Shown one piece after another: positions 6,410 to 13,206 of a stretch of 17,753 bases of DNA. The notes under the pieces were generated by a model. That model was not told where the DNA came from. It ran no database searches and was given only the letters and a program-made list of their open reading frames with translations. The stretch is from Deltaproteobacteria bacterium (GTDB lineage Bacteria; Desulfobacterota; Syntrophia; Syntrophales; UBA2210): the NCBI GenBank assembly GCA_030603465.1, contig JAUVXT010000018.1, forward strand, positions 1 to 17,753, in the 5' to 3' direction. Made by a program: the position numbers and the translations under genes. Position 1 is the first letter of the stretch; each line of letters opens with the position of its first letter.

Positions 6410-8227
6410 ATGTATATCCGAGAAATACAAAAGAAAAACCCAAACTCACCAAAGGCGTTCATATCCCACAGACTGATAGAGTCTGTGCGTACTCCCAGAG
6501 GCCCACGGCAGAGAGTTGTTATAAATCTGGGACAACTCGATCTTCCAAAAGAGGAGTGGAAAGAACTGGCAAATCGCATAGAAGATCTCCTGCGAGGACA
6601 TGAAAGTTCAACCGTGCCGATAGCCGTCAAAATTGAATCCCTTGCCAGATACTATACAAAACAAATCCTGAGAAAACAACGCAGTGAAAAAAAAGAGCGT
6701 GATCTCGCTGAAAATGAACAGGATTACAGGACGGTAGATGTCAATGCCGTCTCTTCATCCGACGAAAAGTTTGTTGGTCCCGAACATGCCGGTATCGAGG
6801 CCATGAAGGCCCTGGGATTCTTCGATCTCTTCCGGCAAGTGGGATTTACGAATGATGAGTCGAATCTTGCCACGTTACAGATTGTTGGTCGTCTGGTACA
6901 TCCCGGCAGTGAAAGGGAACTCAGGCGATACGCAAAGGAACAGAGTGCGCTGGATGAATTGCTGGGATGTGACTTCTCATATGTGGGACACAACATGCTC
7001 TATCGCAACTCAGATCTGTTATTTACACACAAGGAAACGATTGAACATTTTCTCCGTATGCTCAGCAGGGAGATATTTTCCCTTGGTGAAACCATCATAC
7101 TGTATGATCTGACAAATACATACTTCAGCGGAAGCGCTGCAAAATACAAAAAAGCAAAAAGGGGAAGGTCAAAACAGAAACGAAGTGACAGACCACTCGT
7201 CACCCTTGGAGTTGTTCTTGATGAGCGCGGTTTTATCAAGTGTTCCCGTATTTTTGACGGTAACGTCGGTGAACCCTCGACCCTTGTCGACATGATCAAC
7301 GATATCCATTCACAGGTATCAATGGAAACACCACCCCTTTTTGTCACCAAACCGACGATCGTAATGGATGCCGGGATTGCTTCGGAAGATAACCTTGACT
7401 TGGTAAAAGAAAAAGGTTTCTCCTATATCGTTGTTTCCCGCAGCAGGCCGGAACAGATGGAAGACGGCGCCTTCGAAGAGATAAAAGAGGGAATCAAGGT
7501 CAAGGAGATGCGCATTGGTAATGAAACATATCTCCACTGTATCAGTGACGGCAAGATGAAGAAGGAACAGGCGATTGTAATCAAGGCACGGGATGCCATG
7601 AAGGAGGAGATCGAGTATCTCAGCGAGGGGCTTACTATAAAGAGACGTCTGAAATCGTACCCGAAGGTCCTGGAGCGAATAGGCCGGTTGAGACAACTCT
7701 ACAGCAGGGTCTCAAAGGGATTCGCAATAGATGTAAAAGAGCATAAGGGCAAGGCTGTCAAAATAACATGGAGTTTTGATCCATCTCAGTTGGGCAAGCC
7801 CTATGACGGCAGTTACTTCATACGCACAGACAGGATGGATCTTTCAAAAAACGAGATATGGTCTCTCTATATCATGCTTACATCGGTGGAAGACGCCTTT
7901 CGCTGTTTAAAGGGTGAACTGGGGCTTCGCCCCATCCATCACAGAAAGGCAGATCGCATTGAGGGGCATCTCTTCATCTCGATCCTTGCGTATCACCTGT
8001 TGAACTATATTCAGCAGCACCTGCGCAAGGCCGGCATTCACCACCGGTGGGCCACTGTTCGGTCCCTGCTTCAGACACACATGGCTCTCAGCACTCATCT
8101 TCCCACTGCGGATGGTAAAATGGTTCACCTTCGTTATTGCAGTATTCCGACACCGAAACAGGTGGAGGTATATAGTGCACTAAAAATTACCAGTGTTCCC
8201 CTGAAACTTACAAAGATTGAGATGTAA
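6410..8227 (+). CDS. IS1634-family (IS4-like DDE) transposase
   Basis: A 605-residue transposase when started at ATG 6410, where the family's usual N-terminus MYIREIQKKN begins; the frame stays open upstream to 6374 but that stretch overlaps the promoter. Catalytic residues: Asp233 in LYDLTNTYF, Asp320 in IVMDAGI and Glu494 in SVEDAFRCLKGELG, with the long beta-strand insertion between the second Asp and the Glu typical of IS4-superfamily enzymes. A lysine/arginine-rich stretch (about 244-262) follows the first Asp. The frame is intact, and the stop lies 88 bp inside the right terminal repeat. Length fits the family (about 550-620). Confidence 0.94.
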   Translation: MYIREIQKKNPNSPKAFISHRLIESVRTPRGPRQRVVINLGQLDLPKEEWKELANRIEDLLRGHESSTVPIAVKIESLARYYTKQILRKQRSEKKERDLAENEQDYRTVDVNAVSSSDEKFVGPEHAGIEAMKALGFFDLFRQVGFTNDESNLATLQIVGRLVHPGSERELRRYAKEQSALDELLGCDFSYVGHNMLYRNSDLLFTHKETIEHFLRMLSREIFSLGETIILYDLTNTYFSGSAAKYKKAKRGRSKQKRSDRPLVTLGVVLDERGFIKCSRIFDGNVGEPSTLVDMINDIHSQVSMETPPLFVTKPTIVMDAGIASEDNLDLVKEKGFSYIVVSRSRPEQMEDGAFEEIKEGIKVKEMRIGNETYLHCISDGKMKKEQAIVIKARDAMKEEIEYLSEGLTIKRRLKSYPKVLERIGRLRQLYSRVSKGFAIDVKEHKGKAVKITWSFDPSQLGKPYDGSYFIRTDRMDLSKNEIWSLYIMLTSVEDAFRCLKGELGLRPIHHRKADRIEGHLFISILAYHLLNYIQQHLRKAGIHHRWATVRSLLQTHMALSTHLPTADGKMVHLRYCSIPTPKQVEVYSALKITSVPLKLTKIEM

Positions 8228-8315
8228 AGATGTAGTGACCATAAATCTGATTACCCGGCTCTAACCACCCGATATCACTGTAGTTGTGTCCAGAAGAGGG
8301 TTAAACTTGGGTTAA

Positions 8316-8652
8316 GACTCCTGATATTGATTTTTAAATCACAGAACAAACACGAGTTTAATGATACTCTTATAAGATTAGAAGTCAAGGATTTTATTGG
8401 AGGATTTTATTGGATTAAAGATGCCATCAGATATATGGTCTGTCGCTGATTACCGCTCGTACTGTACTACAGGGTGCCTATGAAGATAAATCAAGACTTC
8501 AGGAAGCAATGACATTAGTGTTACTTTATGTGTAAAAATTAATCACCTTCCCTACAGTTGAGTTGTCAAAGTAGTAGCAGTTAGTTTCCTCTTTGGCTTA
8601 AGATAGTTTTTCAAGGAAACATCAAAAATCGAAGGAGGAAAGAAATGACTGA
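8316..8652. other. Gene-free region between the IS1634 element and trhA
   Basis: About 340 AT-rich bases with no convincing gene. It contains a perfect 13-bp tandem duplication (GGATTTTATTGGA at 8389-8401 and 8402-8414). A 37-codon open stretch ending in TAA near 8537 reads like coding sequence on the plus strand but has no start codon. A weak stem (TGACT/AGTCA, 8646-8660) overlaps the trhA stop. Confidence 0.45.
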
Positions 8653-9309
8653 TCAAGTCAGATAGAAAAAAAATCCCATAAAGTGGCAGGCACTTCCGAA
8701 AAGGACAAAGAGATGCCACAGCACATGGTGGTACCGCATCTTCTTGCGGACATAGAATAAGACTCCACCCGTATAGCATAGACCACCTGCCAATATCCAC
8801 CAAAAGAGACCGATTGGAACCACCGTGAGTATTGGTTTTATAGCAATAATGGCAAGCCATCCCATACCCAGATATATTGTCACCGTTATCCATTTAGAGC
8901 GGCCGAGGAACAGCAGTTCGTAGACGATACCACAGACAGCAAAACCCCAGATAAGGCCGAAGAGTGTCCAGCCCCACGCTCCGCGCAAGCTGATGAGCGT
9001 CACGGGCGTGTAGGTCCCAGCGATGAGAAGGAATATCGAAAGATGATCGAAGCTGCGAAAGAACCGTTTGAGCCGTTCATTCTGAAAGCTGTGGTAGAGC
9101 GTCGAGGCGAGATAAAGGAGGGTGAGAGACCCGCCGTATATCGAGAAGCTCACTATGCGCCATACATCACCCCCCCGTGCCGCGAGTACCACGAGTACCA
9201 CGAGCCCCGCAACAGCGAGTGCCACACCGATGCCGTGAGTAATAGCGTGAAATATTTCTTCGCTCAGGGTGTATTGCGAACGGAACCTCATCGGGCAACT
9301 ATGGCACAC
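8653..9309 (-). CDS. trhA: TrhA / hemolysin III family membrane protein (PAQR superfamily)
   Basis: A seven-helix inner-membrane protein of the YqfA/HlyIII family, 218 residues. Family residues, numbered from the GTG start: SEEIFHAITHG near the N-terminus (16-26), Ser69-x3-His73 in LASTLYHS, Asp88 in SFDHLSIFLLIAGTYTP, and His195-x3-His199 followed by His209 in the last helix. In PAQR proteins the second-helix His and the last-helix H-x3-H bind a metal ion. YqfA/TrhA homologues have been linked to membrane-lipid homeostasis; the 'hemolysin' name is historical. Start choice: AAGGAGG lies at 9316-9322, which places GTG 9309 at proper spacing; the longer GTG 9327 would overlap that ribosome site and ATG 9291 is about 24 nt away. 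Monocistronic, divergent from the IHF-like gene. Confidence 0.92.
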   Translation of the reverse strand: MCHSCPMRFRSQYTLSEEIFHAITHGIGVALAVAGLVVLVVLAARGGDVWRIVSFSIYGGSLTLLYLASTLYHSFQNERLKRFFRSFDHLSIFLLIAGTYTPVTLISLRGAWGWTLFGLIWGFAVCGIVYELLFLGRSKWITVTIYLGMGWLAIIAIKPILTVVPIGLFWWILAGGLCYTGGVLFYVRKKMRYHHVLWHLFVLFGSACHFMGFFFYLT

Positions 9310-9553
9310 AATGCCCCTCCTTTTCACTTATCGCATAGTAGTGATTACCATCTGAAAGGATTGATGTCCATCGAAATTATTGGAGACTTGCTTTCAGGAA
9401 GCTATACGTAACATATTCCGTATTTTTAAGAGAATGCGTATAATATTAAATACTTTATTTTACGCCGCAATTTTGTAATAATCCTCATAACATTTTCATG
9501 TTTGTTTTCACTTAACACACAAATTGAATCTTTACTGTAACATATTTATTCTC

Positions 9554-9582
9554 TTGACAAAATGAGGCAATAAAAGTAAATC
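9554..9582 (+). promoter_or_regulatory. Candidate promoter of the IHF-like gene
   Basis: A perfect TTGACA (9554-9559) with a weak TAAATC (9577-9582) after 17 nt. It lies 57 nt before the start codon. The -35 box is strong and the -10 poor, as in promoters that depend on an activator. Confidence 0.4.
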
Positions 9583-9597
9583 CTTTCTAACGACATG

Positions 9598-9613
9598 AAC
9601 AGGGCACCCTGTT
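9598..9613 (+). promoter_or_regulatory. Perfect dyad in the leader of the IHF-like gene
   Basis: AACAGGG-CA-CCCTGTT, a perfect 7-bp inverted repeat, 7 nt before the AAAGGAGG ribosome site (9621-9628). It could be an operator between promoter and start, or a small RNA hairpin affecting ribosome access. Confidence 0.45.
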
Positions 9614-9638
9614 TATCATAAAAGGAGGTATCTTACCC

Positions 9639-9923
9639 ATGGCTCTTACAAAAGTAGAGATAATCAAATCAATCCAAGACCAGACTGGTCTTACTCAGAA
9701 CAAATCCGCAGACATATTCGAATCCTTCCTGGAAATAATGAAGCAATCACTTGAGGATGGAGAAGATGTTATGATCAGCGGGTTCGGGAAGTTCTGTGTC
9801 AATGAAAAGAACGCCCGGAGAGGAAGAAACCCTCAGACAGGAGAAAGTATCATGCTGGAACCGAGAAGGGTTGTTACTTTCCAAAGTTCACGAAAGCTCA
9901 AGGAAGTCCTCAATGAGGAGTGA
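9639..9923 (+). CDS. ihfA: HU/IHF-family DNA-bending protein, IHF-alpha-like
   Basis: A 94-residue nucleoid protein. The N-terminus ALTKVEIIKSIQDQTGLT gives the two dimerisation helices, followed by ISGFGKFCV and the arm motif GRNPQTGE (Pro at the arm tip intercalates in DNA), then the RRVVTFQSS closing strand. The ALTK start, RRVVTF motif and C-terminal length fit the IHF alpha subunit better than HU, though deltaproteobacterial genomes carry several paralogues, so the subunit assignment is probable rather than certain. Strong AAAGGAGG site 10 nt before the ATG. It stands alone, not beside pheT or an IHF-beta gene. It bends DNA and could assist nearby transposition or promoter regulation. 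Confidence 0.88.
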   Translation: MALTKVEIIKSIQDQTGLTQNKSADIFESFLEIMKQSLEDGEDVMISGFGKFCVNEKNARRGRNPQTGESIMLEPRRVVTFQSSRKLKEVLNEE

Positions 9924-10002
9924 AAAAGAACAGGGCCTGGAAGCCGAGGACAGGGTCAGCCTCAGCCTCTCTCGGGGAAGTGTGGCCATTGCCAAATAAC
10001 AC

Positions 10003-10227
10003 AGTCTGACCTTCTAATCGTAATGCCCGGACAAGTGGAATATCCATGTTATAATGCCTGGCAGTGTAATCCATGTCGTGGTCCTGGGAGAGTAAAATAT
10101 CGATTTCGACAAAATTGGTATTACTAACAATTTGAGTGATTCTACCTCAGCTCATCCACACCACCTCCCCAATCTCATCTTGCGTCCATCCAAGGCGGCT
10201 CAGCCGGATGATAGTCGGATAGCTTCG
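10003..10227 (-). pseudogene. Remnant of a helix-turn-helix (ParB/sigma-region-4-like) protein
   Basis: Minus-strand translation of this 75-codon stretch gives a helix-turn-helix pattern (TIIRLSRLGWTQDEIGEV, then GRITQIVSNTNFVEID) followed by LLSQDHDMDYTARHYNMDI and PLVRALRLEG. A TGA at 10147-10149 interrupts the recognition helix, most simply explained by a CGA-to-TGA change. Stops TAG and TAA lie directly upstream in frame, and the frame loses protein-like character after 10003. It is thus truncated at both ends and dead. It resembles HTH regions of plasmid/phage ParB-type proteins, some fused to DNA methylases; that identity is from memory of the family and uncertain. Confidence 0.6.
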
Positions 10228-10236
10228 CCTTTATGT

Positions 10237-10848
10237 CTATGTGTCGGCTGTCAGCCTCTTTCCCAGGCGGTGAGCTTTGTCCTTTGTTCGTTTTCCTAAT
10301 AGTTGCTTTTCTTCGCGGGCGGCGAGGCCGATGAATAAGACGCCGATTGTCCTTGCCCCCAGGAGAGCGGATGCGCTCTTGAGCAATTTGACAATCTGAG
10401 ACGACAGGCGGGCCATAATTGACGGTGCTGCGGAGGAACAGACTATAACTGCGCGCCTTTTCTTCTGCTTGTTTCTCACTTTTGGAGCAGTCATTCCCCA
10501 GGGCCAATATGCAAAACAAACCAGCCTTTCAATAAATCGCTTCATCATGGCAGTAACTGTGCCAAAGTTCATTGGTGATGCCAGCACAATGGCATCCGAT
10601 TGATCAATCTCGTCCAGTATGCTGTCCATATCATCGGTGAAAAGGCATTCCCCTCGCCTTTCTCCCTGTGTTTGTGTGCAGGTGCGGCAGTTTGTACAAA
10701 ATTCGATATGTTTATCGACCAGGTAAATCTTCGATGTTTCGGCGCCTTCCTCCCGTGCCGATAAGAGGATATGGTCGACCGCTTGATCGACAATTCCACC
10801 CTTTCGATAGCTGCCAACAATTGCCGTTATTCTGACTGAGTCCTTCAT
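10237..10848 (-). CDS. NAD(P)H-dependent FMN reductase / flavodoxin-fold oxidoreductase
   Basis: A 203-residue flavodoxin-fold protein of the NADPH-dependent FMN reductase/iron-sulfur flavoprotein type. The FMN phosphate loop is GSYRKGG (12-18), and the isoalloxazine-binding loop with its helix is SPMNFGTVTAMMKRFIER (91-108). A cysteine cluster, Cys51-x2-Cys54-x2-Cys57 (CTNCRTC), sits where iron-sulfur flavoproteins place their cluster ligands, with Cys68 nearby; whether it binds a cluster or a disulfide cannot be told. Cytoplasmic. Last gene of the minus-strand operon, 53 nt after the MFS transporter, with GCGGGGTG just upstream of the ATG. Likely supplies reduced flavin or reduces the cluster's substrate (inference). 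Confidence 0.85.
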   Translation of the reverse strand: MKDSVRITAIVGSYRKGGIVDQAVDHILLSAREEGAETSKIYLVDKHIEFCTNCRTCTQTQGERRGECLFTDDMDSILDEIDQSDAIVLASPMNFGTVTAMMKRFIERLVCFAYWPWGMTAPKVRNKQKKRRAVIVCSSAAPSIMARLSSQIVKLLKSASALLGARTIGVLFIGLAAREEKQLLGKRTKDKAHRLGKRLTADT

Positions 10849-10901
10849 TTATTCACCCCGCTCGACTTCGCGATTCGTCGGCGTTTTTCTGCTTTTCCAT
10901 G

Positions 10902-12206
10902 TTATTCGGTTGCTGCATCGTCCTCTGTTTTTTTGAGGGTCTCCGTTAAAAGGAATGCTGCGATGAGTGAGAGGAGGGCGCTGGTCAGCGCGAAGTAAAA
11001 CATGAGCTGATAGCCGTCGATGGCGGTGTAGTTTTCATTTTGTTTTGCAAAGGAGATCATGCCCCCGATGGCGACCTGAAACAGGGCGCCTCCTAAGAAG
11101 GGGAAAAGGTTGAGTAATCCTACCGCTGTTCCTGCAATTGAAACGGGGAACAACTCTTTCGAAGCGGCAGCGGCAACCGAGCCCGAGGCGCCGGGAAGGG
11201 TGATAAGAAAGAAAAAGAGATACAACAAAGGTAGTGAAAGTCCGCCGGGCCATAGCGAGAAAAAAATACACACAGCGACAAGGAGCACGCTGCACCCCAT
11301 CAATACAGGTTTTCTGCCCAGCCTGTTGGCGGCGATACTCATGATGGGGCTCCCTACGATCAATGCAACCGCAAACATCGAGAGAACGCCCCCTGCTTCA
11401 GTTTTACTCAGGCCGTATACCTGCATCAGGTATGGTCCTCCCCAGAGTCCGCCCACGGCAAAGGAGAGCCCGGGGGCAAAAACGGACCACAGGGTTATAG
11501 CCCAGAAAGGCCGGTAGAATAATACCTGTTTTATGCCATCCAGAAGGTTTATGGAGGTATCCTCTGTGACTTCATGAGAAGGTCGAATCGGCGGCCATCC
11601 CATCTCTTCGGGGCGGTTTCGTACAATAATGTAGACGAAAACCGCAATAAGAAATGTGAAGGAACCGACGGCGATCAGGCTTGTGCGCCATCCCAGAATG
11701 TTGCTCATGAGAGCGAGAGGGGCGCTCGATATGAGGGCGCCCACGCCCCCCATGGCCATAAATATGCCGCCCATGACGACAAATCTGCGGGGAGAAAACC
11801 ATTCGGCCAGCAGTTTGAAATTGCATACATAGATAGTGGAAACACCCATTCCGACCAGCACTCTGCCAATAATTGCCACGCTCAGGGTGGGGGCCATTCC
11901 CATCAGTATGGATCCGAAGGCCGCAAAGAGAAGGGAGGTTGCAATGGTCCGGCGGGGACCCCAGGTGTCTGCCAGGAGTCCTGTTGGAAGCTGCATGAGG
12001 GCATAGGAATAGAAGTAGGCCGAACCGAGAACACCCAAAAGGGTGCTGCTTGCTCCAAGATCGGCCTGCATATCGAGGGCGATTACTGCGGGGCAGAGCC
12101 TGTGAAAATAAACCAGGATATAACTCAGAAAGATTATCAGGCAGATATAGTACCGGTATTGCCCTGCTTTTCCAAGAGGTGCGCCATCATGTTTCATGGG
12201 TGTCAC
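10902..12206 (-). CDS. MFS transporter
   Basis: A 434-residue major-facilitator permease with twelve predicted helices. The motif A equivalent GLLADTWGPRR (76-86) lies between helices 2 and 3, and YFHRLCPAVIALDM (33-46) follows helix 1, a pattern of MFS members in the anion:cation symporter-like branch. The second-half motif is NRLGRKPVL. It is an inner-membrane proton-driven carrier; substrate and direction are not readable. The start is ambiguous: GTG 12206 or ATG 12197, neither with a good ribosome site, suggesting reinitiation after the GuaA-like gene that ends 30 nt upstream. Fourth gene of the five-gene operon. Confidence 0.92.
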   Translation of the reverse strand: MTPMKHDGAPLGKAGQYRYYICLIIFLSYILVYFHRLCPAVIALDMQADLGASSTLLGVLGSAYFYSYALMQLPTGLLADTWGPRRTIATSLLFAAFGSILMGMAPTLSVAIIGRVLVGMGVSTIYVCNFKLLAEWFSPRRFVVMGGIFMAMGGVGALISSAPLALMSNILGWRTSLIAVGSFTFLIAVFVYIIVRNRPEEMGWPPIRPSHEVTEDTSINLLDGIKQVLFYRPFWAITLWSVFAPGLSFAVGGLWGGPYLMQVYGLSKTEAGGVLSMFAVALIVGSPIMSIAANRLGRKPVLMGCSVLLVAVCIFFSLWPGGLSLPLLYLFFFLITLPGASGSVAAAASKELFPVSIAGTAVGLLNLFPFLGGALFQVAIGGMISFAKQNENYTAIDGYQLMFYFALTSALLSLIAAFLLTETLKKTEDDAATE

Positions 12207-12236
12207 TGTTTGTGGTAACGCGAGTATCTCAGGTTT

Positions 12237-13205
12237 CTAGATCGCCTCTATCGTTGACGGCGGCTTTTTCGTGATATTGTAGGTGACGCTCACGACTCCC
12301 GTCACCCGTGCAGTTATCTCCTCGGCTATCTTTTCCAGGATAGGGTAGGGGAGTCTTGTTGGTGATCCCGTCTTTGCGTCTTCACTGTCCCAGCACCTGA
12401 TCTCTATCTGCAGGCCAAAGTCCCTTTTCCCGTCTCTTACGCCTGTTACCCTGTCTTCGTGCAGTATGGCAAGGTACTGGAAGGCGCCGGTGGCGGAGAG
12501 AGAATCTTCGACAATTCTGGTTGCCTGTCTTGCCGTTTCAACCCTTTCGGGGGTAACCTCGCCGATCACTCGCGCCGCTAAGGCAGGCCCGGGAAAGGGT
12601 GGTCTTGCATATATTTCTTCGGGGAGACCGACTGCCTTTGCGATGTTACGTATGGCCGGTTTCCTCAATTCTATCAAGGGTTCGATAACACTGTATCCAT
12701 AGCTTTTCAGTGGATCGATACCGATCTGCTCCAGTATGTTGTGCTGTCTTTTTATGCCCGCTACCGTCTCTTCTATGTCTGTATAATTTGTCCCTTGAAA
12801 CAGGTGTGTCGCGCCTATTTCTCGGACTAGCCTTCCGAAGACATCCCTGTAAAAGGTCTCTGTAATTGCTTCCCGTTTTTCTTCCGGATCGGTTTTGCCT
12901 TTGAGGGCCGCGAAAAACTGATCCCGCGCATCTATGAGTTCAACGGTGATGCCCAGTTTTTCAAACCATGCGACGATTGTTTGGGGTTCATCCTGCCGCA
13001 TGAGCCCCGTGTCTATGAAGAGGGATCTCAGTCTCTTCCCGAGGGCTTTGTGGGCAAGCATGGTGACAGTTGCCGAATCTACTCCTCCCGAGAGGGCATT
13101 GACGGCTGAACCGCTTCCCACAACAGATGAAATCTCGGCAACCTTTTTCTCGATGAATTCGTTGGTGTCCAGGTTCTCCAGTGCTATCTCTTTGATTTCC
13201 GTCAT
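12237..13205 (-). CDS. Stand-alone GMP-synthetase-like ATP-pyrophosphatase (archaeal GuaAb-type)
   Basis: A 322-residue protein equal to the ATPase plus C-terminal dimerisation domains of GMP synthetase, without the glutamine amidotransferase domain that bacterial GuaA carries. N-type P-loop LSGGVDSATV (38-47), DTGLMR (65-70), FQGTNYTDIEE (136-146), RPPFPGPALAARVIGE (201-216) and C-terminal KPPSTIE (314-320) align with GuaA motifs. Differences: the SHHNVGGLP segment reads KRQHNILEQI, PGPGL is PGPAL, and KPPGTIEWE ends as KPPSTIEAI. The enzyme should adenylate a substrate for amination; XMP is the default, but the altered loops allow another. Start: ATG 13205 with GGAAAGGAAG upstream, one base after the RND permease stop, so translation is coupled. 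A separate glutaminase is not in the window. Confidence 0.88.
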   Translation of the reverse strand: MTEIKEIALENLDTNEFIEKKVAEISSVVGSGSAVNALSGGVDSATVTMLAHKALGKRLRSLFIDTGLMRQDEPQTIVAWFEKLGITVELIDARDQFFAALKGKTDPEEKREAITETFYRDVFGRLVREIGATHLFQGTNYTDIEETVAGIKRQHNILEQIGIDPLKSYGYSVIEPLIELRKPAIRNIAKAVGLPEEIYARPPFPGPALAARVIGEVTPERVETARQATRIVEDSLSATGAFQYLAILHEDRVTGVRDGKRDFGLQIEIRCWDSEDAKTGSPTRLPYPILEKIAEEITARVTGVVSVTYNITKKPPSTIEAI

Positions 13206-13206
13206 G

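Larger units (their letters stand above)
6233..8315 (+). mobile_element. IS1634-family insertion sequence, about 2083 bp
   Basis: Left end TTAACCCAACTTTAACCCT (6233-6251) and the right end, read in reverse complement from 8315 as TTAACCCAAGTTTAACCCT, match at 18 of 19 bases. They enclose a full-length transposase. The flanking bases (AAAGAA left, GACTCC right) do not form a target duplication, so the copy is old, has recombined, or a flank has changed. It lies 200 bp upstream of the STAND gene. Confidence 0.85.
9310..9638. other. Divergent intergenic region between trhA and the IHF-like gene
   Basis: About 330 bp, strongly AT-rich in the middle (9410-9580), as expected for back-to-back promoters. 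It holds the trhA ribosome site, the IHF-like gene's candidate promoter and a hairpin at 9598-9613. No other gene is seen. Confidence 0.6.

Noticed and set aside
8389..8414. 13-bp perfect tandem duplication (GGATTTTATTGGA twice) as an attachment site or target duplication
   Set aside because: The copies are directly adjacent with nothing between them; a simple slippage duplication explains it.
8420..8538. Plus-strand 37-codon open stretch ending in TAA near 8537, with a protein-like translation (GLSLITARTVLQGAYEDKSR)
   Set aside because: It has no start codon, is preceded by an in-frame TAA and matches nothing I recognise; perhaps a gene tail, but not supportable.
940..8575. Shared 13-mer TTGTCAAAGTAGT at 940-952 and 8563-8575
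   Set aside because: A 13-base match is expected a few times by chance in a window this size, and neither copy coincides with an IS end.
8640..8665. Plus-strand AAGGAGG followed by ATG and a six-codon frame
   Set aside because: It overlaps the 3' end of trhA on the other strand and encodes only six residues; most likely chance.
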